A stretch of DNA of 64,000 nucleotides. It comes from an uncultured Glaciecola sp. GTDB taxonomy: Bacteria; Pseudomonadota; Gammaproteobacteria; Enterobacterales; Alteromonadaceae. Each line of letters opens with the position of its first letter. The stretch's first letter is position 1. Below the pieces are notes generated by a model that saw only the letters and a program-made list of their open reading frames with translations, was not told the DNA's origin and did not search any database. Position numbers and translations under genes: made by a program. The stretch is taken from NCBI GenBank assembly GCA_947496235.1, contig CANMCE010000012.1, forward strand, positions 37,518-101,517. Reading direction: 5' to 3'. Shown here one piece after another: positions 45,344 through 54,614 of this stretch.

Positions 45344-46309
45344 TCATTCAAAAGGATTATTTTTAGAAGGTTCCCAGTCTTTATATACCTGACTAATATC
45401 AAAATCTGAAACTGTTTCAGGCATTAATACCTTGGTCCATGTCACACGCGAATCAGATTTTGCACCTTGGCCTGAGTTGTTGGCTTCTTTGTATTCAACT
45501 GTTTCTTCATTGTTTTCATTATCCCAATTGTGCCAACCGACAGGGTGTATATGCTTATCTAATTGACTATTGATAATCATGGTCTTGGCAAATTGACGCC
45601 ATGGCCGGCCTAAATAAACATCTGAAACCTTGTCTGTTGCAGTGAAATGGCAATTGTTGAAAACAAGCCCAAAAGTTTGATTTTCGGGCGTTGATGCCGC
45701 TGTTACATAGGTATTCGATCTTAAGGAATGTATGTTACAATCTTCAAAAACCGCTGTGCCACCACCAAAAATAAAATCGACTGTACCTTCAATATGGCAA
45801 TCTTTGAAGTAGCTACGATGACCTTCACCGGCTACATATACCGTATCTTGAAAGCCCTTTATGGATACATTATAAAAAGCAGCCCTGTCTGCCTCTACAT
45901 GCAGGGCAACAGCTTGTCCTACGGGGCCTGCTGTATTTTCAATGGTTAAATTCGCTGCGGTAAAGTCATTTCCAGCCACCCGCAGAGTATAGGTATGAAA
46001 AGTAGAATTGCGTCCTAAATTGATTTTTTTAAAATGGTCATTGTAGCGAATGATCGTATTTTCTCTGCTTTCACCGACAAGCTTTACCCTTGTATTCCAC
46101 GCATAAAGGTTAACTTTTTCGTTATAAACACCGTTCTTAACTTTTATCGTAATATCATGCCAGGGAAAGGTTTTGGTTGCGTTTATAGCATCTTGAATTG
46201 TTTGATAATCCCCAGTGCCATCTTTTGCTACTGTTAAAAGGGTTTCGTAGGCAACTGCTTTAAAACACAGTACTAAAGTGACAAAAAGTGCAACCATTTG
46301 TCGAGTCAT
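45344..46309 (-). CDS. Secreted pectin methylesterase, CE8
   Basis: 321 residues with a signal peptide (VALFVTLVLCFKAVA). It is a right-handed beta-helix enzyme that demethylates homogalacturonan. Catalytic residues are visible: Gln in VGQAVALH, Asp in GFQDTVYV, Asp in GTVDFIFGGGTAVFED, and Arg in YLGRPWRQ. Length is typical for a single-domain CE8. AAGGAT precedes the ATG. It is divergent from the pectinesterase fusion, with a LacI-type operator between the genes. Periplasmic or secreted location is expected. Confidence 0.92.
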   Translation of the reverse strand: MTRQMVALFVTLVLCFKAVAYETLLTVAKDGTGDYQTIQDAINATKTFPWHDITIKVKNGVYNEKVNLYAWNTRVKLVGESRENTIIRYNDHFKKINLGRNSTFHTYTLRVAGNDFTAANLTIENTAGPVGQAVALHVEADRAAFYNVSIKGFQDTVYVAGEGHRSYFKDCHIEGTVDFIFGGGTAVFEDCNIHSLRSNTYVTAASTPENQTFGLVFNNCHFTATDKVSDVYLGRPWRQFAKTMIINSQLDKHIHPVGWHNWDNENNEETVEYKEANNSGQGAKSDSRVTWTKVLMPETVSDFDISQVYKDWEPSKNNPFE

Positions 46310-46475
46310 GTTTTATCCTTTTTAAAATTGAAAGAGCAGTATTAACGCTCATATTCATGCAATCAGAAGCTGCGCAACCTTCTAGACCGAATGCGATTTT
46401 CAGGTGAATTTCCCCTTAATACTCATAGATTGCCATGGCTATAAGCATTAACAGCATACTAACAATAAGGCGTTA
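46310..46475. other. Leader region of the pectinesterase gene
   Basis: No gene. It forms the left part of a 421-base divergent gap whose only clear signals are the two GCTACCGGTAGC-type operators listed separately. Confidence 0.4.
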
Positions 46476-46497
46476 AAATTGCTACCGGTAGCAATTT
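46476..46497. promoter_or_regulatory. LacI-family type operator, pectin genes
   Basis: A perfect 22-bp palindrome around ATTGCTACCGGTAGCAAT with a central CG, the usual architecture of LacI-family operators. It lies 167 bases before the CE8 start and 234 before the fusion gene. The regulator gene is not in the window. Confidence 0.75.
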
Positions 46498-46678
46498 GTT
46501 TATCAAAGGTAGAAATAGGAAACGTCTATAGGGTATGTTGTTACTATTCATCATCAAACTTAGCTTGAAATTATTGATTATATTCGTGTAAACAAAGAGT
46601 TAAAGTTTGTATTAGTATTTATATTGTTTAATTGCCATTCCATTTAAAACACAATTAGTGAAATTGTTGCACGCAATT

Positions 46679-46690
46679 GCTACCGGTGGC
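46679..46690. promoter_or_regulatory. Second LacI-type operator, pectin genes
   Basis: GCTACCGGTGGC, one mismatch from the site at 46481, with matching flanks ATT and AT. It lies about 40 bases before the start of the fusion gene. The two centres are 198 bases apart, close to 19 helical turns, which would suit looping. Confidence 0.7.
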
Positions 46691-46730
46691 ATAATTTGAT
46701 TTGTTAATTAATTGCTAAAAATGAGTGCGC

Positions 46731-48818
46731 ATGAAAGTTACGAAAAACTGCCTCAGCAAGTTTCTACTGACGTTGCTGTTATGCATAAGCAAATTTAACT
46801 TTGCAAATGCCACATCAAACTATCCTATTGACGCACTAGTCGACAAACAAAATCAGAGTGCATTCCAAAGTATACAAGCGGCTATAGATTCTGCTCCACT
46901 AAACCTGTCTAAACCTTACAGAATTCAGATCGCTGCAGGTGATTATTATGAGAAATTAACAATAGATAAACCATTTATACGTTTGATTGGTGCAGGAGAC
47001 GAGCTTACGCGAATTCATTATGACGATTATGCAGGCAAAAAAGGTGCTAATGGAAAATCTATAGGCACTACAGGATCTGCGACCATCACTGTTAGCGCCA
47101 ATAATTTTAGTGCGCGTCACTTACATATTGAAAATAGTTTTAATTTTCCTCATTACGAAGGGCTAGATATAAACGACCCTGAGCGCGTCTCTGGCATGCA
47201 AGCGGTAGCACTTAAGCTTGCACAAGGCAGCGATAACGCATTATTTTTTGATGTGAAATTCAGTGGCTATCAAGACACTCTGTATACGCACGCAGGGCGA
47301 GCTTTATTTGTGAATTGTACGGTGCAAGGTCATATTGATTTTATTTTTGGTGGTGGAACGGCAATTTTCTTCAAGTCAAATATTGTCACTAGAGCGCGTC
47401 AAACAGATAATCTACCTATAGGCTACATAACTGCGCCTAGCACCAATGTTAACAATCCTTTTGGATTGGTTTTTATTAAGTCTGCGCTAAGTCGTGAACC
47501 TGATGTTGAAGACAACAGTATGGGGTTAGGACGACCTTGGCATCCAACAACAACCTTTCCTGATGGGCGCTATGCGGATCCTAATGCAATTGGTCAAACG
47601 GTGTTTATTGATACTTGGATGGGACAACATATACAGTCTTCACCTTGGCATCCCATGGGCGGTACCGCGAAAAATGGCGACAAGATATTATTTCAACCAG
47701 AAGATTCACGGTTTTACGAGCTAGGTTCTTGGGGACCTGGTGCTGAAGAAAACGCTCATAGAAGACAATTGAGTGAACAAGCACGGAAGACTTTCACTTG
47801 GGGAAATATGCTAGGTGATTGGTATGAGTCAAATGACGAAGTTAAAGAGTTAATTAATACTGCTCAAACTTTAGCGTTTTTTCCTGACCAAGTAGGTCCG
47901 TTTTCTTCTTACAAAATTGCCAATGAATACAATAAGCATAAAGATGCTTTTCCGTTTATTGAACCAGTAAGTTCAACTATCACCAATAGTCAATTAAGCG
48001 CTGAACTGAATCTTGAGTATAAGAAAACAAAAGTACAACCCTTGTTGCTAGATTTAGTGCGAACTAAGGATAATGTGCAAAAACCAGTGGTGATAATGTT
48101 ACATGGCGGCGCTTGGCGTTTTGGTGATAAGTCCCATCATCTTGAAACAGCGCAGTGGTTAGCTGAGCATGGTTATGTAGGAGTAACTATGCAATACACG
48201 TTGTCAAACAAAGGGCTTTACCCTCAAGCGCTAGAAGATTTAAGTGATGCAATTAATTGGCTCAAACAGCACCATAAAGAATATGCAATAGACCCAAATA
48301 AAATAGCCGTTTTAGGTACATCTTCTAGTGGGCATATGGTTAACTTTTATGGTGCATTAACCGCCCATCCTAAAATTAATAGCGCGTATGCGCCTGTCGA
48401 TGCCATTATCAATATTGATGGCGTGGTTGACATGGCATCGCCAGAATCAAGAGTATTTGAAGACAAAGTGGGTAAAACCTCGTATGCAGGTCTTTGGTTA
48501 GGGGGGAGGTACAGACAAGAACCTGCGAGATGGCACGCGGCCTCAGCAACTGAATATTTGGGTGAGCATGTTCCTCCTACCTTGTATGTAAACTCTTCTA
48601 TACCTCGCTTTCATGTGGGAAGAGACAGATTTGTCGCATCCTTAACTGAATACGGGATATATAATGAAGTTCACACTATTGAAAATACACCCCATACATT
48701 TTGGCTTTTCCAACCCTGGGCGAATGAGATGCGACAGATTCTGAAAAATTTTTTAGATAAGGTTTTTTATGATCAAGCGACACAAAACACTACAAAAAAT
48801 AGCAAGGAAACTGATTAA
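46731..48818 (+). CDS. Pectin methylesterase (CE8) fused to an acetyl-esterase-like alpha/beta hydrolase
   Basis: 695 residues from the ATG at 46731 (GTG at 46725 is also in frame). After a signal peptide (SKFLLTLLLCISKFNFANA), residues of about 30-390 form a CE8 beta-helix with Gln (SGMQAVALK), Asp (GYQDTLYT), Asp (GHIDFIFGGGT) and Arg (GLGRPWH). Residues of about 435-690 form an esterase/lipase domain: oxyanion HGGAW, nucleophile Ser in GTSSSGH, Asp near HVGRD and His in NTPHTFW. A single protein could thus remove both methyl and acetyl groups from pectin. The RGAE gene begins at the next base after its stop. Two LacI-type operators precede it. Confidence 0.9.
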   Translation: MKVTKNCLSKFLLTLLLCISKFNFANATSNYPIDALVDKQNQSAFQSIQAAIDSAPLNLSKPYRIQIAAGDYYEKLTIDKPFIRLIGAGDELTRIHYDDYAGKKGANGKSIGTTGSATITVSANNFSARHLHIENSFNFPHYEGLDINDPERVSGMQAVALKLAQGSDNALFFDVKFSGYQDTLYTHAGRALFVNCTVQGHIDFIFGGGTAIFFKSNIVTRARQTDNLPIGYITAPSTNVNNPFGLVFIKSALSREPDVEDNSMGLGRPWHPTTTFPDGRYADPNAIGQTVFIDTWMGQHIQSSPWHPMGGTAKNGDKILFQPEDSRFYELGSWGPGAEENAHRRQLSEQARKTFTWGNMLGDWYESNDEVKELINTAQTLAFFPDQVGPFSSYKIANEYNKHKDAFPFIEPVSSTITNSQLSAELNLEYKKTKVQPLLLDLVRTKDNVQKPVVIMLHGGAWRFGDKSHHLETAQWLAEHGYVGVTMQYTLSNKGLYPQALEDLSDAINWLKQHHKEYAIDPNKIAVLGTSSSGHMVNFYGALTAHPKINSAYAPVDAIINIDGVVDMASPESRVFEDKVGKTSYAGLWLGGRYRQEPARWHAASATEYLGEHVPPTLYVNSSIPRFHVGRDRFVASLTEYGIYNEVHTIENTPHTFWLFQPWANEMRQILKNFLDKVFYDQATQNTTKNSKETD

Positions 48819-49598
48819 ATGAACAAAGGTCGAATTTTAGCTCTGTTAAGTATTTGCTCATTCTTAACCATGTCATTTGTTTTACAAGCAAAAACAACGC
48901 AAATTTTTATGGCGGGTGATTCTACAATGTCAATAAAAGACCCCAAGGATTATCCTGAAACAGGTTGGGGTGTGCCCTTCGCTACTTTCTTTGACGAGTC
49001 TGTAGAAGTGATAAACTTAGCCAAAAATGGACGTAGTACCAGAACCTTTATTTCAGAAGGGCTTTGGCAACAAATAGAAGATAATGTAAAGGCTGAAGAC
49101 ACAGTGTTCATACAATTTGGTCACAATGACCAATCAGAACATAAAAAAGACAGATATACCACGCCTGAAGAATATGAAGCTAATTTGTTGAAAATGATTA
49201 ATATTTCTCAGAAAAAAGAAGCAAATGTTGTTTTGATGACACCTATTTCACGCCGTCACTTTGATGAAGATGGAAGTTTACGCTGGACTCATCCCTATGC
49301 TGACATCGTTAGAAAAATTGCCAAAAATAATGAAAGTGTGACCTTTATTGACATGGAAAAATTAACGCATGATTATATCGTCGCATTAGGAGAAAAAGAT
49401 TCGGCCTTAAGGTTTATGCACATCCAACCCGATTTACATCCAAATTATCCCTATGGTGTGCGGGATAACACGCATTTGAATCGACTGGGCGCGAGAGAAC
49501 TTGCACAAATAGTGTTAACTGAATTAAAGAAAAAACAGCATCCGGTTACAACACAATTAAGAAAGCCAGACCCTAAGCATCTAAAGCTTTCTTATTAA
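48819..49598 (+). CDS. Rhamnogalacturonan acetylesterase, CE12 (SGNH hydrolase)
   Basis: 259 residues with a signal peptide (LALLSICSFLTMSFVLQA). The SGNH blocks are present: GDSTMS (nucleophile Ser), LAKNGRSTRTF, FGHNDQSE, and DNTHLNRLGA with Asp and His. It removes acetyl groups from rhamnogalacturonan I. It starts at the base after the stop of the CE8 fusion (TAAATG), so translation is coupled. Together the three secreted esterases prepare pectin for lyases that must be encoded elsewhere. Confidence 0.92.
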   Translation: MNKGRILALLSICSFLTMSFVLQAKTTQIFMAGDSTMSIKDPKDYPETGWGVPFATFFDESVEVINLAKNGRSTRTFISEGLWQQIEDNVKAEDTVFIQFGHNDQSEHKKDRYTTPEEYEANLLKMINISQKKEANVVLMTPISRRHFDEDGSLRWTHPYADIVRKIAKNNESVTFIDMEKLTHDYIVALGEKDSALRFMHIQPDLHPNYPYGVRDNTHLNRLGARELAQIVLTELKKKQHPVTTQLRKPDPKHLKLSY

Positions 49599-49637
49599 TG
49601 CATCTATAAAACGCTTGTGTTGAAAGTAAAGTGCAAA

Positions 49638-49949
49638 CTATTGCACTGCTGCTGTTTGCAGTTGCTCGAAATGGAGTTGACGTGCAATTAATATGGCGCC
49701 GACTTCTGGCTTATGTAAAGCTGGACTTATTCTGTTTACCATGTCTTCACTTAACCAAGGGATGAGCTTGTCAGATAGCCCTCCAATGAATGAAAGTCGT
49801 TGTGGATTATAAGTTGCTATCTGTTGACACAAATGGTCTATGTATGCGGTAGCTTGTTTAATAGAATCTATCGCCTTGTCAAAATCTTCCAGCCTGGCCT
49901 TGCACTTGGTACCGCCGCCATCTATCCCTAAATAATATGTAGTGCTCAA
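49638..49949 (-). pseudogene. N-acetylglucosamine kinase remnant with internal deletion
   Basis: A 103-codon frame joins the N-terminal phosphate loop of a BadF/BadG-type sugar kinase (YYLGIDGGGTKCKARL, residues 5-20) straight to the C-terminal helices of the same family (ATAYIDHLCQQIA, FIGGLSDKLIPWLSEDM, KPEVGAILIARQ). Members are normally about 300 residues, so roughly 190 in the middle are absent. The deletion is in frame and the frame is still open. It starts with TTG after AGGAAAGG. It lies 57 bases after the hexosaminidase gene on the same strand, so it was once its operon partner. Kinase activity is not expected. Confidence 0.8.
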
Positions 49950-50006
49950 AGGCCTTTCCTTATACTTTTTAAAGTAACAACTTTGTTTAGTCCGGTTTTC
50001 ATAGAA

Positions 50007-52628
50007 TTACTGCGTTATTGACTGATATCTGCTGTATACATTTGTGTTAGGGATATTCGCACGGATGATAACATTGCCTTTCACTACGGTTGGCTTGGTA
50101 TACAGCGTCCAATCACCCTCGGCTGTTTTAAATTCCAAATTAAGTCCAACAAAAGGTGAACTTAAATACAATTTTCCATTTTCAATTTTACCGCCAGGTA
50201 ACGGAACTCTAGGCTCTATGCCACTTTCCACGAGATTTGGGAGTGCTTTAGTTGTCAACACATTAGTAAATTCCGCCCAGTCTTTATTCATAGCTTCAAC
50301 TTGCTTAACATCAAAATGATTTGTTTGTGCGCTGTAACTGGTGTTTTGTGCATAAGGTTCAGCCCACTTCGGTGTATGCCAAGCACGCTCTGCCATAGCA
50401 ATAAGGCGCGGGTATAACATGTATTCAGAGCGTTCATCAGAGCGCACAGTTTCACTCCAAAGTTGCCCTTGAATTCCGGTAATGGTTTTATTTGGTTGTA
50501 AGTTAATGTCCTGTTTCGCTTGATAATCATTACCGAATTTGTCTTGCCAGATTTCAGCATGTACCGGTAAATTAAACGGCATGAATTGAAATACTTGATA
50601 ACTGTCGGTATATCTAGAACCCCAGTAATAGCCGGGTTCAACAGGATCTGCTTCATATGGAAAATCGAAATAGAGCACGTCAGGAAGAGATAAAATAACC
50701 TCCCAGTTGTTATTTACCATATCGTGAATTTGATTATGAGTGCCCGAATAAAGTGTGCCCCAAGCATTGGCATGCAGAGGTTCTGGCAAATTGTCGGGAT
50801 TGGCATGGGTTAAACCATCACTCCAAGCTGCAGGCACTATGTTTAAGTTTGCTACCTGATTAGCCACACGCTCGATAAAGTAGGGACCTATTTGATCCAC
50901 AGAATTAATATTTTCAGATTCCGCAATCAAGGCTTTACATGCAGGAGAATCTTTCCATGCACCTGCCGTTTCATCCGCGCCTATGTGATACCGTTCGAGC
51001 TCAACACCGGCTTCTTTATGCATTAAAACTAATCGATTAATAACCTCAGTAATGAATCTGTAAGTTGAAGGCAAACAAGGATTCAACGTATTATCGTTAT
51101 AGTGCTGAATAGATCTATATTCGCTAGTGTCTTCAAATTCAGTTAATAAAAATTCGCGCGCTTTATCCCCTTGCTCTTGGATTAAGTATTTATTGTATCT
51201 TGCATTCATAGACACTATTGCAGCGCGTGAATGGCCAGGCATATCCAATGAAGGGATAATTTCGATATTGCGCGCTTTAGCTACTTGCAGAAGGTGAATG
51301 TAGTCTTGTTTGCTGTAATAGCCGTTATTCTGATTATCTCGATCATTACCGGCGGCAAGTTGAGGCAATAAACAGGTAGTTTCTGATTCATCTAAACAGC
51401 GAAAAGCGCCTACTTCAGTCAGTTCAGGTAGAGAATCTATTTCAAGTCTCCATCCCTCATCATCAGCCAAATGAAAGTGTAATTTATTCATTTTGTAATA
51501 AGCCATTTGATCGAGAAGCTTTAACATGAAATCCATCGACCTAAAGTTTCGAGAGACATCAAGGTGCAAGCCTCTAAATGGCATTGCTGGTTGATCTTGC
51601 AAATTTCCAATCGGAAGTGAACTGGTTTTCTCATCATACAAATGGGCGAGGCTGATCAAACCGTATAATGCTCCTTTAGAATTTGCTGCTTGAAGCTTAA
51701 TATTTTGCTCGGTGATAACTAAGGTATAAGCCTCTTCGGGTAAGTTTTCATCTAGCTGAAAAGATACGGGAATCCCTGTTTCTGAAACATGCATGCCCAT
51801 AGTCTGCAAAGCTTTTATCCCGAAAGACAAAGATTTAAGTTCAGCGGGCAATTTAAGTCCTTGTGTAATCTCGACTCTATGTTGGCTCCACTGAGGATTG
51901 AAAGCTTTTGGAATTATACGATTGGAGACCGACACGGTGGATGTTAATAATTCTGTTACTGGTAATTGAGCATCTCGTTCATAGCGCAAAGCGGGAGTTG
52001 GGACAGGGATATTATCATTATCAGTTCGCATTTGTTGCTGTGGGTTTTCAAATCCCATCGCATGCATAGGTCTAGTGGTTTGAGATCCTTCGATGGTTTG
52101 CTCTGTCGTAGATTGAATAACTTTGGCATCGCCTTTGGCATCCACAAGTAAATAGTTTGGGAAGAGCACAGATTCAGATATCAATGGGCTAGAAAAAACA
52201 AGCGTGATGTTATAGGTTTTACCAGGTTGTAAAGCGTCAGTTTTTGGCGTGATTTGGTGTAAATCACCGTTTAAATGCTTTACTTCAAACTCTTCACTAA
52301 TAACACTTTGTACTGGCACTAGATTACTAAAAAGAATTTTCCAATCCTCAGGCATTTGTTGTTCTAAGGTTAATTGCAACAACATATGGGTGCAGGTGCT
52401 ATTATCATCGGGGCAATCTTGGTCAGCAAAATTATTCACTATACCAACTTTGATTTGCATATTATTTGCGACTTTCGCTAATAATTGCTCACTGGATAGG
52501 ATCGTTGTCGTTTTGTCTTCAGAAGGGGCTTGCTCACATGCCAATAATGCTAACGCAAGACCGCCGGACAAGAGTATTGTCATTACCTTGCGCAACGGCT
52601 GGAAAGTATAGTTATGGGCGTTATGCAT
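50007..52628 (-). CDS. Beta-N-acetylhexosaminidase lipoprotein, GH20
   Basis: 873 residues from the ATG at 52628, where GGAGAAA is well placed; an in-frame ATG at 52640 adds four. The lipobox LALALLAC gives a lipidated Cys near residue 31, so the enzyme is anchored in a membrane, facing the periplasm or surface. It is a chitobiase-type protein: CHB_HEX N-terminal domain at about 50-180, Glyco_hydro_20b at about 225-345, and catalytic TIM barrel with Asp552-Glu553 in HIGADETAG. It releases GlcNAc from chitooligosaccharides. Two NagR-type operators lie 137-215 bases upstream. The next gene is a broken GlcNAc kinase. Confidence 0.93.
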   Translation of the reverse strand: MHNAHNYTFQPLRKVMTILLSGGLALALLACEQAPSEDKTTTILSSEQLLAKVANNMQIKVGIVNNFADQDCPDDNSTCTHMLLQLTLEQQMPEDWKILFSNLVPVQSVISEEFEVKHLNGDLHQITPKTDALQPGKTYNITLVFSSPLISESVLFPNYLLVDAKGDAKVIQSTTEQTIEGSQTTRPMHAMGFENPQQQMRTDNDNIPVPTPALRYERDAQLPVTELLTSTVSVSNRIIPKAFNPQWSQHRVEITQGLKLPAELKSLSFGIKALQTMGMHVSETGIPVSFQLDENLPEEAYTLVITEQNIKLQAANSKGALYGLISLAHLYDEKTSSLPIGNLQDQPAMPFRGLHLDVSRNFRSMDFMLKLLDQMAYYKMNKLHFHLADDEGWRLEIDSLPELTEVGAFRCLDESETTCLLPQLAAGNDRDNQNNGYYSKQDYIHLLQVAKARNIEIIPSLDMPGHSRAAIVSMNARYNKYLIQEQGDKAREFLLTEFEDTSEYRSIQHYNDNTLNPCLPSTYRFITEVINRLVLMHKEAGVELERYHIGADETAGAWKDSPACKALIAESENINSVDQIGPYFIERVANQVANLNIVPAAWSDGLTHANPDNLPEPLHANAWGTLYSGTHNQIHDMVNNNWEVILSLPDVLYFDFPYEADPVEPGYYWGSRYTDSYQVFQFMPFNLPVHAEIWQDKFGNDYQAKQDINLQPNKTITGIQGQLWSETVRSDERSEYMLYPRLIAMAERAWHTPKWAEPYAQNTSYSAQTNHFDVKQVEAMNKDWAEFTNVLTTKALPNLVESGIEPRVPLPGGKIENGKLYLSSPFVGLNLEFKTAEGDWTLYTKPTVVKGNVIIRANIPNTNVYSRYQSITQ

Positions 52629-52764
52629 GTGTTTCTCCATTATTATTCTTGACTATTAGTGCTCAAAGTTTTTCACCATTTGAGGTATCTGAGCAAAATT
52701 GAAACTGAATTTATAGTTGAATTCTATTGCTTTTAATATTACTCGGTAACGGTTTTAAACTAAA

Positions 52765-52780
52765 ATGACAACGTTGTCAT
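52765..52780. promoter_or_regulatory. NagR-type LacI operator, hexosaminidase promoter
   Basis: ATGACAACGTTGTCAT is a perfect 16-bp palindrome with a central CG. The same core occurs at 54516, and NagR of related marine bacteria is known to use TGACAACGTTGTCA-like sites in chitin/GlcNAc genes. The regulator is not in the window. Confidence 0.82.
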
Positions 52781-52828
52781 GATGGGTTAAAAAAATACTG
52801 CCTTTACTTTTCCTTTTTTGAGAAGTAA

Positions 52829-52842
52829 TGACAGCGTTGTCA
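52829..52842. promoter_or_regulatory. Second NagR-type operator, hexosaminidase-nagX gap
   Basis: TGACAGCGTTGTCA, one mismatch from the palindromic core at 52765, 64 bases further from the hexosaminidase start. Confidence 0.7.
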
Positions 52843-52843
52843 A

Positions 52844-53367
52844 TATAACTCAACAGTACTATAGGAAAAGGGTAAAGGCAAACCTAAAAACGCATATTTT
52901 CTTTATCTAAAATTGCATATTCCTTTTACTGACCTTTTACTGATTAACGGCCCAGCGTTGCGTTGAAGTACAAACGTTCAATAGGAATAACTAAAGCGCC
53001 TATCATTTCATTTGTAGGTCGTCTAAATGATTGAATTTCTTTGTTTATTTTTGCACATCAAGGTGTGAAGCTTTTGTCGTCGAAATATGTGGGAGCGATC
53101 ATGGCAGTGAAGTAAACCTAAATGACAAAGTTTTAGACGCAGTGTGCTGTGGTCCTGGGAAAATAGCCGTAATTTCACTGCAAGGGAAACTTGTACTAAG
53201 CATTTAAATCAAAGGGCTACTTCCAACTAAAAATGTTTAGGAGACAAAAAGGAAAACCACTTTTTTCAACATGCATAATGCAAAAAGGTTGAGTTCATAC
53301 CGCTTGTAGAATTACAGTGTTGAGCGTATAAAACGCATTTTGATAAAATAATCAGGGACGAAGGTGT
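52844..53367. other. Gap before nagX with an orphan reading frame
   Basis: A 58-codon plus-strand frame runs from a TTG at 53031 to TAA at 53207 (including LNDKVLDAVCCGPGKIAVIS). It has no ribosome binding site and no family that I recognise; it may be a remnant. The last part holds the nagX ribosome binding site. No NagR-type site is nearer to nagX than the one at 52829. Confidence 0.35.
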
Positions 53368-54450
53368 ATGAATCGTGAATTGAGTTTGGATATTTTTAGA
53401 GGGATTACACTCGCAGCCATGATATTGGTGAACAACCCAGGTTCTTGGTCATATGTTTATGCGCCTCTTTTACATGCAAAATGGCATGGAATTACACCGA
53501 CCGATTTGGTTTTCCCTTTCTTTTTATTCATTGTTGGTGCTGCAATGTTTCATTCATTCCAGCGCATATCGAGTGATTCCATTCCATGGTTTAAAATTGT
53601 AAAACGCACCTTTTTATTATTTTTCATCGGCCTGTTATTAAGGTATTTCCCATTTACTGGAGATCTCAGTGAACTACGTATTATGGGAGTACTGCAGCGT
53701 ATCGCACTATGCTATTGCCTCGGGGCATTTATTGTCTTGTTGTTGCCTAAAGTGCATGTTTGGACAGCGATAGTCATACTTCTGCTAGGATATTTTTTTG
53801 CAATGTCTGCATGGGACCCGACATGGTCATTGGAGAATAATCTAGTCAGAGAAATTGACCTTTTCATTTTTGGACCAGAACATATGTATACCGGCTTTGG
53901 TATTGCGTTTGATCCTGAAGGTTTATTTAGCACATTGCCAGCGACTGCGACTTTGCTTTTAGGTTATAAAACCAGTGCGATCTTATCTAAAGTGCCACCT
54001 AAACTGAACAAGATATTTTTCTTACTTGTGTGGGCGGTTATAGCCGCAAGCATTGCCTTGGTATGGAGAGAATGGCAACCGATTAACAAACCGCTGTGGA
54101 CCGGAAGTTACGTGTTGATTACCGCCGCATGTGCCTGGGGGTTGCTAATATTTATATTAATTACCGAGAAGCTTCCGATATTTCGCCAAGTTTTTCATGT
54201 TGCCCAGATATTCGGCAGTAATCCATTGTTTATTTACGTACTGTCGGGCGTAGTAGCAATTAGTTTATCCCGTTTAATTCATGTGCCTTTTGATGGTGAG
54301 ACAATCAGTGCCTACCATGCATTATTTCGCATATTTGCCAGTGTAATGTCACCATACAATGCTTCGCTTTTATTTGCGCTAGTGATTGTATTTTTTCACC
54401 TTTTAGTGGCTCTGTGGCTTTATAAACGAAATATATATATAAAAATTTAA
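53368..54450 (+). CDS. nagX: NagX-like membrane protein (DUF5009, acyltransferase-like)
   Basis: 360 residues with about ten membrane segments. The start NRELSLDIFRGITLAAMILVNNPGSW and the TPTDLVFPFFLFIVGAAM stretch are diagnostic of the NagX / heparan-alpha-glucosaminide N-acetyltransferase-related family. NagX genes occur in GlcNAc loci of Shewanella and relatives, where the protein may handle glucosamine entry; the reaction is not established. GGGACGAAGG precedes the ATG. It is on the same strand as nagP, 164 bases upstream of it. Confidence 0.9.
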   Translation: MNRELSLDIFRGITLAAMILVNNPGSWSYVYAPLLHAKWHGITPTDLVFPFFLFIVGAAMFHSFQRISSDSIPWFKIVKRTFLLFFIGLLLRYFPFTGDLSELRIMGVLQRIALCYCLGAFIVLLLPKVHVWTAIVILLLGYFFAMSAWDPTWSLENNLVREIDLFIFGPEHMYTGFGIAFDPEGLFSTLPATATLLLGYKTSAILSKVPPKLNKIFFLLVWAVIAASIALVWREWQPINKPLWTGSYVLITAACAWGLLIFILITEKLPIFRQVFHVAQIFGSNPLFIYVLSGVVAISLSRLIHVPFDGETISAYHALFRIFASVMSPYNASLLFALVIVFFHLLVALWLYKRNIYIKI

Positions 54451-54515
54451 TCGCTGTAAGGGTAATTAACATTATTCGTTCCACATGTTGCAACTGATAA
54501 TTAATTACTTTATAT

Positions 54516-54539
54516 TGGAATGACAACGTTGTCATTCCA
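54516..54539. promoter_or_regulatory. NagR-type operator upstream of nagP
   Basis: A perfect 24-bp palindrome centred on TGACAACGTTGTCA (54521-54534), with the arms extended by TGGAA and TTCCA. This is the longest symmetric site in the window. It lies 76 bases before the nagP start. Confidence 0.85.
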
Positions 54540-54614
54540 TGTGTCAATAAATACTTTTGTCGTTACTAAACGCTAAAGTCATAATTACAAAATGGATAAA
54601 TACTTGGATAATTT

